Below, piece after piece: positions 8,086-16,703 of a stretch of DNA of 37,648 nucleotides. Positions within the stretch are counted from its first letter, which is position 1. Each line of letters starts with the position of its first letter. A model generated the notes under the pieces. It made no database searches, had not been told where the DNA came from, and was given only the letters and a program-made list of their open reading frames with translations. The stretch is from Gammaproteobacteria bacterium (GTDB lineage: Bacteria > Pseudomonadota > Gammaproteobacteria > Arenicellales > Poriferihabitantaceae). The stretch spans positions 1 through 37,648 of the forward strand of contig JAPOUQ010000111.1 in assembly GCA_026708585.1 (NCBI GenBank). Reading direction: 5' to 3'. Position numbers and translations under genes: made by a program.

Positions 8086-8478
8086 ATGCCAAAGAACACC
8101 AAACAATCAACCCGGGCAATCACCAGAACTCTGCGTCCAAATCTCGTAACCAAACCCAATAAACAGCACCTTGAGCCGATTTTCGACCGATTCGAAAAAC
8201 GCCTACCGGTTAGCCCCCAAAAGCCAGACACAGAACGATTTGGGCAGCTATTCGATTCTCGCAGCAAACAGATCGAACAAATTCGAGCCCTGCACAATCG
8301 ACCGGTGCAAATCACCGAGCAATTAATGAAGGCCGTCACCAAAATGCATGAGTGGTTCCCAAACAAAATGGGCCGGGATTCAGATAACCAACAGGCAAAG
8401 ACCAACCACAAAAACCAGAGGTCACAATTGATCCGCTTGGATCAGGGCCGTAGAAAAAAAGGGTTGCAAGATGACTGA
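8086..8478 (+). CDS. Uncharacterised basic protein inserted between TIGR03745 and TIGR03750 genes
   Basis: A 130-residue protein with no signal peptide or membrane segment and a strong excess of Lys, Arg and Gln. It was started at ATG 8086 because GAGGA lies 7 bases upstream, just after the previous stop. The last eight bases overlap the next gene, so it is translated in step with the operon and is probably a real cytoplasmic protein. I do not recognise it, and related ICEs usually have no gene here. A middle segment (about residues 50-85) could form amphipathic helix. DNA binding or a role as secretion substrate are both possible guesses. Confidence 0.6.
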   Translation: MPKNTKQSTRAITRTLRPNLVTKPNKQHLEPIFDRFEKRLPVSPQKPDTERFGQLFDSRSKQIEQIRALHNRPVQITEQLMKAVTKMHEWFPNKMGRDSDNQQAKTNHKNQRSQLIRLDQGRRKKGLQDD

Positions 8479-8833
8479 CCAGCTTGCCCGCTTGCCAACA
8501 GCAAGACGCATCAGTTTTCAGCCGACCATGGCTGTTGGACTGACCGGTAGTGAGCTTATTTTCACCATCACGGTGGGATTTGCTCTGTTGATTGTCTCCC
8601 TACTAATCACCTTGCCATTGTTTTCGGTCCCACATATCTCACTCCTGATGGGGACGGTATTCGGCTTTGCCGGTGCTATTGGATTGCGAGCCGAAATGAT
8701 TCGTTCGAAACGCCAGAGTCCAGAAGGCTATGTCCAGCAGCGACTCTTCAAACTACTCCATTGCATCACTCCAATCCAGGGACTGATCGATGAACACGGT
8801 CCATGGGATTGTCAGAGACAGGATCGCATGTGA
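8471..8833 (+). CDS. Conjugal transfer protein, TIGR03750 (DUF3487) family
   Basis: A 120-residue inner-membrane protein. After a hydrophilic start LARLPTARRISFQPTMAVGLTGSEL, typical of this family, come two adjacent membrane helices (about residues 32-52 and 56-74), then a basic cytoplasmic tail with SPEGYVQQRL. It resembles VirB3/TraL-type subunits in layout, which is inference. Both ends overlap neighbours, and the stop shares a base with the next ATG (TGATG). Confidence 0.8.
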   Translation: MTDQLARLPTARRISFQPTMAVGLTGSELIFTITVGFALLIVSLLITLPLFSVPHISLLMGTVFGFAGAIGLRAEMIRSKRQSPEGYVQQRLFKLLHCITPIQGLIDEHGPWDCQRQDRM

Positions 8834-9591
8834 TGAAACTCTTTACGCAAACCGAACAGACATCACCACAATCCGTCCCTGCAGACGGACAAGCTTCGGC
8901 CTGCTCCACCGAGGTAAAACATAACTCGTCGCGTCTGCAGAGACTGGTCGGCGACATGGGCTATATGAATACCACCCATACCGTGATGGCCATCAATCGC
9001 TCGTTGCTACTATCCAATATCATCCTTGGATTTGTGTCCCTTGCTTTATCCATAGGCCTAGCCCAATCTCGCGAATGGATCACGGTATATATCCCTCCAG
9101 ATACCACACAGGGCGGATTTCAGACTGCCGGTCAGCCGAGTTCGGCCACGGTATACGGCTTTGCTGGACAAACCCTGCAACAACTCAATCACTGGCCAGT
9201 CGACGGCGAAGTCGACTATGCCAAGGCAATTGAAACTCAAACCCCCTATCTCACTCCCTCGTTTCGCCGTTACCTTCTAGAAGACTACACTCGATTGGGA
9301 AATCGTTCTGGATTGAATGAGCTTCGCGCTCGAGCACGTGCCCTGCACCCTGCCCCGGATCGTCTCTACAGTCCCGAGCGCGTAGAGGATCTAGGCCCGG
9401 GTGTTTGGAGTGTCGATCTGGAATATCGCCTTGTCGAATCAATCGAGGCCTCACCCATCAAGGACACAATCATCCGCTATCAGGTCCGTGTGGTTCGTGC
9501 AGATATCGATCCAGATGGAAATCGTTGGGGATTACAACTCGATGGCTGGATTCACGAACCATCCAGAATCGTAAGCAAGGTGGACAAATGA
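8833..9591 (+). CDS. VirB8-like integrating conjugative element protein, TIGR03746 (PFL_4703) family
   Basis: This 252-residue bitopic protein has a cytoplasmic part, one membrane helix at about residues 58-78, and a periplasmic domain with VYIPPDTTQGGFQ...YGFAGQTLQQLNHWPVDGEVDYAKAI...YLTPSFRR...DIDPDGNRWGLQLDGW, which is the TIGR03746 pattern. It is the likely VirB8/TraE equivalent and helps assemble the channel. ATG 8833 was chosen because it overlaps the previous TGA; an earlier in-frame ATG at 8803 would add ten residues. The stop overlaps the next ATG by four bases. Confidence 0.87.
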   Translation: MKLFTQTEQTSPQSVPADGQASACSTEVKHNSSRLQRLVGDMGYMNTTHTVMAINRSLLLSNIILGFVSLALSIGLAQSREWITVYIPPDTTQGGFQTAGQPSSATVYGFAGQTLQQLNHWPVDGEVDYAKAIETQTPYLTPSFRRYLLEDYTRLGNRSGLNELRARARALHPAPDRLYSPERVEDLGPGVWSVDLEYRLVESIEASPIKDTIIRYQVRVVRADIDPDGNRWGLQLDGWIHEPSRIVSKVDK

Positions 9592-10604
9592 GCCCATTAT
9601 CCACCAATACACGAAAGCATCGGGATGGTTGGCTAATTCCACAAGGCTCTATTTGCGTGGGAATATTGCCGACCAGACGTTTCATTGACACGACTTCAAA
9701 GGATATTGGGACTTTGATGGCCTGTCTGCTCTTTGCTCTGTCCCTCTTGGTCTTCGCCAATGCTTGTGCAGACACTCACACAAATTCCGAAATACAAATG
9801 CTACGGGATTTCGGATTGCTCCAGAGTCCACCCATAGAACAGGAAACCATTCGCGTGAAATATACAGGTGCTCCAGTACCCGTTAGTCTCGGCGTCAATG
9901 TCGAACGACGGATGATCTTCGAGCAGCCCTTCCGTCTCGGTATCGATCCCGAGTATTCGCAGGCCTTTGATTTCGAAATCTACGACCATAACCTACTGAT
10001 CACGGCAAATCGGCCACTTACCACACGCGCCAAAATCCAGCTCGCAGACGGGCGAATCATCCCACTCGATATCGAATCGGTAGTCAGCTCCGCAATCACC
10101 GCACCACTAAAAATCAACACGGAGAACAATACAACGGCCGAGCAAATCCAGCAAAAACCAGCAACACCACCCCCTCTCGGAGTGCCGATTCACCAAGCGG
10201 GGTATGTAGAACTGGTACGCTTTGCCGCCGAGAGGCTGTATGCACCAATCAGACTGTTCTCGAATTTGCCGGGAATTATCGAACGACCAGTGGAAAAAGA
10301 ACCAGTTCGATTGTTGCGTGGCGTACGCATTCGATCAACACCTCTAGCAAGTTGGCAGTCCGGTAATCTAATCGTTACCGCCGTGCGACTGGATAATCAG
10401 GAATCGCGACGTCTCAGCCTTGATCCCCGTGACATACGGGGAATCTGGAAAGCGGCAGCCTTCCAGCACCCATCGTTGGATCAAAACGCATCCACAGCCC
10501 TGTATGTAGTTTCCGATCGTCCCTTTATCGAGGCTCTCGGTATGCATGCCCATATCCCTCCAACCAAGAATTCGAACGTTGCTCGAATTCGGGGAGATCG
10601 ATAA
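9588..10604 (+). CDS. VirB9/TraK-like integrating conjugative element protein, TIGR03749 (PFL_4704) family
   Basis: A 338-residue exported protein. Its body, from ERRMIFEQPFRLGIDPEYSQAFDFEIYDHNLLITA onward, fits TIGR03749, with the beta-rich features of outer-membrane core proteins of the VirB9/TraK type. The start at ATG 9588 overlaps the previous TGA. That leaves about 43 hydrophilic residues before a signal-like segment, so an internal ATG at 9717, which opens a classical signal peptide ending FANACA, may be used instead. The gene ends in TAA overlapping the next ATG by one base. Confidence 0.82.
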   Translation: MSPLSTNTRKHRDGWLIPQGSICVGILPTRRFIDTTSKDIGTLMACLLFALSLLVFANACADTHTNSEIQMLRDFGLLQSPPIEQETIRVKYTGAPVPVSLGVNVERRMIFEQPFRLGIDPEYSQAFDFEIYDHNLLITANRPLTTRAKIQLADGRIIPLDIESVVSSAITAPLKINTENNTTAEQIQQKPATPPPLGVPIHQAGYVELVRFAAERLYAPIRLFSNLPGIIERPVEKEPVRLLRGVRIRSTPLASWQSGNLIVTAVRLDNQESRRLSLDPRDIRGIWKAAAFQHPSLDQNASTALYVVSDRPFIEALGMHAHIPPTKNSNVARIRGDR

Positions 10605-11980
10605 TGGTCAGACGCAACCGAACCAGCAAGTCACTGATTATCGGCGTGGGTGGATTTATCCTGATTCTTTGCGTAATCTGGGTATTAAGACTGCTTGGAA
10701 CCGTCAGTCCACCGGATCCATTGAGCACTGAATTTCAAGTATCTGAGAATCTGGGAGATGCGAGCGCCGATCGTCCCGAAGAGACTGTGCAGGCCTTAGC
10801 CGGCACAGTTGAATCAATCAAAACTCGCATCAATAACATTGCGCAAAATACCGATTCAGGAATCGACTCGGTTCGTGAGGAGATTCGTACATTTACCAGT
10901 CGTGTCGAAGACTTAAAACGAGAACAACACACCGCAGATACCCGTGCAGAGAGCCGTTTCGAGACACTACGTGATGAACTATTCCAAACAACCGATGAAC
11001 GTCTCGCCCAATTGGAGGATCGATTCGATAACGAGTACCCGATTGCGACGCCAAGAACCGAGAGCCGAAGTCCGGGCGTGCTCGGACAAGATGGATTGAT
11101 TTGGCATACCGCCCTCAAGCCCGATCCACTCACCCTCGAACCCGGATGGCAAAAAATCACCGATCCGTTTTCCCTGAAGAACCCGGACTCATCCAGTATT
11201 TTCAATTTGGGTGGACTATCTTCCAAGCATCCAACTCCGGAATCACCCTCTCCCGTTCCCGTCTACACCATTCCACCAGAAGCTTCGCTGGTCCGAGCTC
11301 GTGGACTTACCGCGCTCATTGGTCGTGTGCCGATTGACGGACAGGTAACCGAACCAATCCCATTCAAAGCCATAATCGGTCGCGATAACTTGCTGGCGAA
11401 CGACCATCAGTTATCCCAGGTGGAACGCGCCATCTTTTCTGGTGTCGCTCTCGGTGATGCCACCCTGCACTGCGTCACCGGACGAATCAGGCAAGTGACC
11501 TTTATTTTTGCAGATGGGACCATCGCAACCTATCCCGAAACTGGAAATCCGGGTGATCAATCATTGGGCTACATCTCCGATGCAAAAGGCTATCCCTGTA
11601 TTCCCGGTCAGTACATCTCAAATCTGAATGAAACCATTAGCAAGATTACGGCATCCTCCTTTGCTGCCGGTATAGCCGAAGCCTACAGCGACCAACAAGT
11701 GACTGTGATTCGACAAAGTGATCAGATCACCCGAAATCTGACCGGCAATCTTGGTGAATATGCGTTCGGTCAAGGCGTAGCTGCCGGTATTAATCAATGG
11801 GCTCGCATGATCGCCGAGCGAGCTGCACAGACATTTGATGCAGTAGTGGTTCGGCCCGGAACCGAACTCAGCCTGCATATCGAGCAGGCCATTCCGGTCA
11901 ATTGGCACCCGGAAGCTCGCAAAATCCGTCACCTTGCATCCGCACAAACTCATTCACACCGACCGGGAGGGCTAGACTGA
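10604..11980 (+). CDS. VirB10/TraB-like integrating conjugative element protein, TIGR03752 (PFL_4705) family
   Basis: This 458-residue protein spans the envelope. It has a short cytoplasmic start, one membrane helix (about residues 11-29), a long coiled-coil stretch (about 55-140), a proline-rich segment and a C-terminal domain (about 225-445). The C-terminal part contains VRARGLTALIGRVPIDGQV...PFKAIIGRDNLLAN and FGQGVAAGINQWARMIAERA...VVRPGTELSLHIEQAI, typical of TraB/VirB10-type core proteins. It should connect the inner-membrane ATPases with the outer-membrane pore. GGGGAGA lies 6 bases upstream of the ATG. Confidence 0.88.
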   Translation: MVRRNRTSKSLIIGVGGFILILCVIWVLRLLGTVSPPDPLSTEFQVSENLGDASADRPEETVQALAGTVESIKTRINNIAQNTDSGIDSVREEIRTFTSRVEDLKREQHTADTRAESRFETLRDELFQTTDERLAQLEDRFDNEYPIATPRTESRSPGVLGQDGLIWHTALKPDPLTLEPGWQKITDPFSLKNPDSSSIFNLGGLSSKHPTPESPSPVPVYTIPPEASLVRARGLTALIGRVPIDGQVTEPIPFKAIIGRDNLLANDHQLSQVERAIFSGVALGDATLHCVTGRIRQVTFIFADGTIATYPETGNPGDQSLGYISDAKGYPCIPGQYISNLNETISKITASSFAAGIAEAYSDQQVTVIRQSDQITRNLTGNLGEYAFGQGVAAGINQWARMIAERAAQTFDAVVVRPGTELSLHIEQAIPVNWHPEARKIRHLASAQTHSHRPGGLD

Positions 11981-11981
11981 T

Positions 11982-12383
11982 ATGTCTCCAATCCAGCTCG
12001 TCAGACCGCTGTTGGCATTCTGGTTACTCGGCATGCTGTATGGTTGTACCGATTCGGCCCGCGAACAGATCTTTGATCACACAGTGCCCACCGTCGAGTC
12101 AATCTGGTACGGCACATCTGCCAACACCGGCCTCGCGGCCGATATCGTGGGCATGAATGTAGGTGGGGAATCGGGGGCAGCGGCATGGACACGAAGTGCC
12201 ACATCCGAACTCGATTGGCTATTTCCTACTCTCCATAACCCCCGTATTCATCTGTATATTTTTCCGCATCTAAGTCCCGATGGACATCCGGTTCCCGGAT
12301 ATCTCACGCACTTCCATCTGTATACCAAAACCAACAACTGGGCCCTGCCCGGTGAAGTCTATCAACAGGGGAGGTATCAATGA
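11982..12383 (+). CDS. Conjugal transfer lipoprotein, TIGR03751 family (VirB7/TraV-like)
   Basis: A 133-residue lipoprotein with a signal ending in LYGC (lipidated C22). The mature part contains YTRSATSELDWLFPTLHNPRIHLYIFPHL...VPGYLTHFHLYTKTNNWALPGE-like family features; the FPHL and PVPGY blocks are diagnostic. It probably anchors or stabilises the outer-membrane core complex with the VirB9-like protein. One base separates it from the previous stop, and its own stop overlaps the next start. Confidence 0.85.
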   Translation: MSPIQLVRPLLAFWLLGMLYGCTDSAREQIFDHTVPTVESIWYGTSANTGLAADIVGMNVGGESGAAAWTRSATSELDWLFPTLHNPRIHLYIFPHLSPDGHPVPGYLTHFHLYTKTNNWALPGEVYQQGRYQ

Positions 12384-15175
12384 GTATGGTTCTACCCAAA
12401 CGCTTTCAAGATACACAGGAAAAACCAACTGTAAATAGCGGTTGGATACAGCCTCTGAAAAGACTTGGCGTTGGCATCGGTCTGCTCAGAAATGAAGAGC
12501 CACACCTCTCGGTGGCTGAGGCCAGACGATCCTACCAGCCACCGCCTTCCTTCGGCCGGTTTTTACCGATTCGAAGCTGGGACCCCAATACCCGTCTGTT
12601 TGTGCTGGAAGACTGGGCCTCGGCAGCCGCAATTCTGGAACTGTCACCAGTTGATGCTGAAGCACGCTCCGAAGCACAACTCGAAAACATGTTGCAGGCA
12701 TTAAGTGGATCCTTTGTGGTCATTCCAGAGCGTTCGAACAATCCATGGGTAATTCAACTCTATCTCGCGGATGAACCGCTACACGACACCGCCCAGCACA
12801 TGCGCCGTTATGCCGAAGAAATCGGCACCAACATAGACCAGTATTCTGAACACTTCCTGACCCTGATGAAGAATCACTTGATCGATATCGGCAAGCCTGG
12901 CGGGGTTTTTGAGGATACCCATACCCGAGTCCGCTGGGGTGGACGACTACGCCGAGCCCGTCTGGTACTAACCCGCCGCTTTGCTGGGTCAGAATATTCC
13001 GGTCGTTCGGGCAAAGGGTCACACAGCGAACTGGACGAACTTGCACGCAATCTGGCCCATGGCCTCTCCGCGGCCGGTGTCGAATCACGTCGAATCGGCC
13101 CCAGTGACCTAATCGCTTGGCTGTATCCATGGCTGAATCCAAAACCTGCCGGATTCACAAACGGCTGGGAACGAATGGCCCGACATGATCTATCGAAAGA
13201 TCAGCCCCCACGATTTTTGCATGATCTGATGCATTCGGTACTGCAACATCGCCCCATATCGGATCCCCATCAGGGAATATGGTTATTTGATGGACAACCA
13301 CACCGGTATTTGCCCGTGGTCGGATTCCGGGAGGAACCGAGACCCGGTTTGCTGACTCTGGAACAGATCAGAGGGCGAGGACGGACGGCAGCATTCTTTG
13401 ATCGATTGCCAGTCGATACGGTATTCGCCCTAACACTGATTTTTGTGCCCAAGGACAGAATTTTGCAACACCTTGAGTTTGTCCACAAACGTGCACTCTC
13501 CGATAATGCCGAATCGAAGCTGGTCCGAATGGAGGTCGAACAGTGTCAAGCTGCTCTCGCCCGCGGCAATCGCATGATTCAAATGGCCATGGGTTTCTTC
13601 ACTCGCGGTCAGGATCTGGAACACCTCCACGACCGAATGGCGCGTATTCAGTCGCTCTGTCAAGAGCAGGGACTTGACACCATCGATCCCGGATGTGACC
13701 TCTACCCCCTCGATGAGTATGTCCGTTATCTGCCCTGTGGCTATCACCCGGAGTTTGACCGATATTTTATGCGTCAGCGTTTTGAGTGGCTGATGAATGC
13801 CTTGGCTGCCTCACCCTTGTGGGGTAAAGCTAATGGTTCTGGTAAACCCGGTTTTACCTTTTTCGATCGGGCCGGACAACCGGTAATGTTGGATATCCTG
13901 AACCCCGAAGATCGGGACAAGGCTCCGCATGCGGTAATTCTCGGACCCACCGGTACCGGCAAATCGGCCCTCCTGAATTACCTAGCCATGCAGGTTATGG
14001 CTTTGCATCGACCGCATCTATACATCATCGATGTGGGTGATTCTTTTCGTCTGCTTGGTGATTACTTTCATAACCAGGGACTGTCCGTCCATTATCTGAG
14101 ACTGAAATCCGGCAACATGGCCCTACCTCCGTTTGCCGATTCACATCGCATGCTCAGCGAACAAATCGAGAGTTGCACGAATGCTTATTCGGATGATTTG
14201 ACAACCGATCAAATCGATTTTCTCGGGGAAATGGAGACCGCAGGGCGAATGATCATAACCGGTTGCGATCCCCGTGAAGAACGCTTGTACTCCCGACAGG
14301 ATCGCACGTTTGTCCGATCAGCCGTGGTTGATGCCTCAATTCAAGCAAAGAGAGATGGCAAGCAACATGCATTGATCTCGGGTTTCATCAATGTGCTGGA
14401 GAGCTATACCATGGGCATGATTCCATGGGGATTTAACAGTCCACTTGATGGGGCTGGGCTTGCTCGAATACAAACATTACACGCAAATGCAAGACTGTTC
14501 CTTGACGGAACACGGGCCAAATTGTTCGATCGAACAGGCAGTCTATGGCCACAAGTGGATGTCACCATTGTTGATTTTGGAGGGATTGTAGAAGCCGAAG
14601 ATAGTCGCGATATTCTGCAAATCGCATTCATTTCCTTGATGAATGCGATTCAAAGAGATGCCGAGCGAAGACGCGGTTCAGGGCGTCAGTCGCTGGTCAT
14701 GATTGACGAGGCCCATGTTACAACGACCAATCCGCTACTAGCCGATTACCTGACTCGCGGTTCCAAGATGTGGCGCAAATGGGGATTATGGCTGTGGTTG
14801 GCGACACAAAGTTTGAGTGACTTCCCCAACGATACACGAAAAATTCTCTCGATGGCCGAGTTTTGGTTCTGCCTGTCGATGCCAAAGGAGGAAATTGACG
14901 AAGTAGGTCGATTTCGACACCTGTCTGACGAAGATGTTCGACTACTTTCGGAAGCACGCAAATCGCCCGGACGCTATTCGGAAGGCGTTTTGCTGTCTGG
15001 ACGCCCTCCCATGCTGTTTCGTAATGTTCCACCGGCGATTGCGTTGGCACTTGCTCAAACCGAGGAAGCCGAGGTTACCCAACGCAAGCGGATAATGGAG
15101 GAAGAGAATCTCGATAGCGAGATAGAAGCAGTGGAGTGGATTGCCGAAAAAATCCGAGAGGCAAGACGACAATGA
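12380..15175 (+). CDS. Conjugative transfer ATPase, VirB4/TraC-like, TIGR03744 (PFL_4706) family
   Basis: At 931 residues this is the largest protein of the transfer operon and the main energy source for pilus and channel assembly. Walker A is GPTGTGKSALLNYLA at about residues 521-535, and Walker B is LVMIDEAHVTTTNPLL near residue 772, followed by LWLWLATQSLSDF. The N-terminal half carries the family region that binds the inner-membrane complex, including SYQPPPSFGRFLPIRSWD. A strong Shine-Dalgarno (GGGGAGG) precedes ATG 12380, which overlaps the previous TGA. Length is normal and no key residue is missing. Confidence 0.93.
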   Translation: MSMVLPKRFQDTQEKPTVNSGWIQPLKRLGVGIGLLRNEEPHLSVAEARRSYQPPPSFGRFLPIRSWDPNTRLFVLEDWASAAAILELSPVDAEARSEAQLENMLQALSGSFVVIPERSNNPWVIQLYLADEPLHDTAQHMRRYAEEIGTNIDQYSEHFLTLMKNHLIDIGKPGGVFEDTHTRVRWGGRLRRARLVLTRRFAGSEYSGRSGKGSHSELDELARNLAHGLSAAGVESRRIGPSDLIAWLYPWLNPKPAGFTNGWERMARHDLSKDQPPRFLHDLMHSVLQHRPISDPHQGIWLFDGQPHRYLPVVGFREEPRPGLLTLEQIRGRGRTAAFFDRLPVDTVFALTLIFVPKDRILQHLEFVHKRALSDNAESKLVRMEVEQCQAALARGNRMIQMAMGFFTRGQDLEHLHDRMARIQSLCQEQGLDTIDPGCDLYPLDEYVRYLPCGYHPEFDRYFMRQRFEWLMNALAASPLWGKANGSGKPGFTFFDRAGQPVMLDILNPEDRDKAPHAVILGPTGTGKSALLNYLAMQVMALHRPHLYIIDVGDSFRLLGDYFHNQGLSVHYLRLKSGNMALPPFADSHRMLSEQIESCTNAYSDDLTTDQIDFLGEMETAGRMIITGCDPREERLYSRQDRTFVRSAVVDASIQAKRDGKQHALISGFINVLESYTMGMIPWGFNSPLDGAGLARIQTLHANARLFLDGTRAKLFDRTGSLWPQVDVTIVDFGGIVEAEDSRDILQIAFISLMNAIQRDAERRRGSGRQSLVMIDEAHVTTTNPLLADYLTRGSKMWRKWGLWLWLATQSLSDFPNDTRKILSMAEFWFCLSMPKEEIDEVGRFRHLSDEDVRLLSEARKSPGRYSEGVLLSGRPPMLFRNVPPAIALALAQTEEAEVTQRKRIMEEENLDSEIEAVEWIAEKIREARRQ

Positions 15176-15672
15176 ATCGATACTACAAAACTCATACGCC
15201 GCATTGGCGAGCAAAGCCAATCGTGAAATCGCAACGAAATTGGATTTTACTCTCAACCACTACCCTGTTCCTGTCTTTCGGGTCACTTGTGCATTCGGCA
15301 TTCGCACAGGATTCGATCACAGTCTACACCGTATCGCAACATCCAGTAAGCATTCCGTCTGCTCAGCAATCGATAACTCGGCTGATTACGCTTGACCGAA
15401 TTCTGCAAGTTGAGGATATCTTGGCATTCGGGCTCGAAACCCTAGATGAACAACAACGTCTATCCGTAACCCAATCGCGTCTGACCGATTCTCACCGCCG
15501 TGAACTGATCCTTGCCTGGCAAGGGCTCATTCGCATCCGCAACCAAGAGATCAAATTCCTACCCGCCATCGTCTTTAATCAGCAAGCGGTCTGGTATGGA
15601 ACGAATGTTCGTCGGGCACTCAGCGCTTGGCAATCCCAGTCAAAAAAAGGAAGACAAAATGAACCATTGTGA
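15172..15672 (+). CDS. Integrating conjugative element protein, TIGR03757 (PFL_4709) family
   Basis: A 166-residue exported protein with a signal segment at about residues 24-46 ending HSAFAQ. The mature region ITVYTVSQHPVS...LQVEDILAFGLETLDEQQ...IKFLPAIVFNQQAVWYGTNVRRAL fits TIGR03757, whose C-terminal part resembles thioredoxin-fold TrbC/TraW-type proteins. ATG 15172 overlaps the TGA of the ATPase gene and supersedes a longer frame from 15136. The end overlaps the next gene by 14 bases. Confidence 0.82.
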   Translation: MNRYYKTHTPHWRAKPIVKSQRNWILLSTTTLFLSFGSLVHSAFAQDSITVYTVSQHPVSIPSAQQSITRLITLDRILQVEDILAFGLETLDEQQRLSVTQSRLTDSHRRELILAWQGLIRIRNQEIKFLPAIVFNQQAVWYGTNVRRALSAWQSQSKKGRQNEPL

Positions 15673-16693
15673 AAGAATGTCGATCCAGGCGTGGGGAGAA
15701 AAAATCTCGCCGCTTTCGTTGGTCACGGCTTATCTCCTACTCTTCGCGCCTTCTTTTCTGCCTCTCCCAGTCGGTACTTCGTTGGGGGCAGGCTTCACCA
15801 GTTCGGAAATTGCCCAATCTACACGTTCTGTTGACTGTGTCAACTGGCGTATCAAGGGCATCTGCCTACGCCTGAAATGTGGCTTTTTTGGTTGCAAGGT
15901 GATCTCGGTACCGTGGGTCGAGCACCGACTTCCAGATTTGGTCGTCTCGAGCTATAACCAGCCCGGTGAGAACCCCTGGGTCGAAGCCAAGCTGATCAGC
16001 AGGCCGCTCACGGCTGTCGCAAGTTCACTTACTCAGTCACGAGTGGGCATAGCGATCGGTGGTGCTCATGGAAGTACAACCAAACCGGCTTCGTCTCTCG
16101 AAAGACGCCCCTCTATCGAGAATTTGCGCTTCAAGGAAGTCTCTATTATCGGGAATCCGATTGGTCAGAAATTTCTGAACTGGGCGAACCAGACCTTTCC
16201 GGTTTTCTGTCCTTCAGAAGTTGTGCCGATGCAGCCGTATTTCCAATCCGAAATGGATCTTTTGGCCTGGCGTAGTGGCCTGACCGAGCAACTGTATCCA
16301 GACAGTTGGAATCCTGGATCACGACCCATCGGTCCAGCTCATCAATCTTGGGCAAATATCTATCCACGCCAAGGTTATGTCCACCAGCACCACGATGTGC
16401 TAGCCGGTGCAGTCGCTGCGCAACGAGCGGTCGATATCGCAACTCGAGCCGATCAACCACACATCTACCAGCAAGTACCGGGGATTCGATCGAGTCATGA
16501 ACAGACCGACCAGTGGCAGATGCTTCATCCACGCTTGGAACAGCGTTGCGAGAGCTTTGGTCAGGATCCGTACTACTGGAAAGGACGAGAGAACAATTCC
16601 GGAGATTCGGAAGGGGGATACGGCTGGGTGTACTGGCCATTGCACGACTGCTGTCCTGGTCCCGGATGGCTGATCTCACGGATTGCATTTTGA
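15659..16693 (+). CDS. TraU-like integrating conjugative element protein, TIGR03756 (PFL_4710) family
   Basis: A 344-residue exported protein. After the signal region (about residues 21-46) comes VDCVNWRIKGICLRLKCGFFGCKV, a cysteine-rich block typical of TraU-like proteins. LPDLVVSSYNQPGENPWVEA, FQSEMDLLAWRSGLTEQLYPDSWNPGSRPIGP and YVHQHHDVLAGAVAAQRAVDIATR then follow the TIGR03756 pattern, and the C-terminus ends GYGWVYWPLHDCCPG. Several cysteines probably form disulfides, which fits with the CxxC protein encoded at 1761. AAGGAAG lies 5 bases before the ATG. Confidence 0.88.
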   Translation: MNHCERMSIQAWGEKISPLSLVTAYLLLFAPSFLPLPVGTSLGAGFTSSEIAQSTRSVDCVNWRIKGICLRLKCGFFGCKVISVPWVEHRLPDLVVSSYNQPGENPWVEAKLISRPLTAVASSLTQSRVGIAIGGAHGSTTKPASSLERRPSIENLRFKEVSIIGNPIGQKFLNWANQTFPVFCPSEVVPMQPYFQSEMDLLAWRSGLTEQLYPDSWNPGSRPIGPAHQSWANIYPRQGYVHQHHDVLAGAVAAQRAVDIATRADQPHIYQQVPGIRSSHEQTDQWQMLHPRLEQRCESFGQDPYYWKGRENNSGDSEGGYGWVYWPLHDCCPGPGWLISRIAF

Positions 16694-16703
16694 GGTCATC
16701 GAT

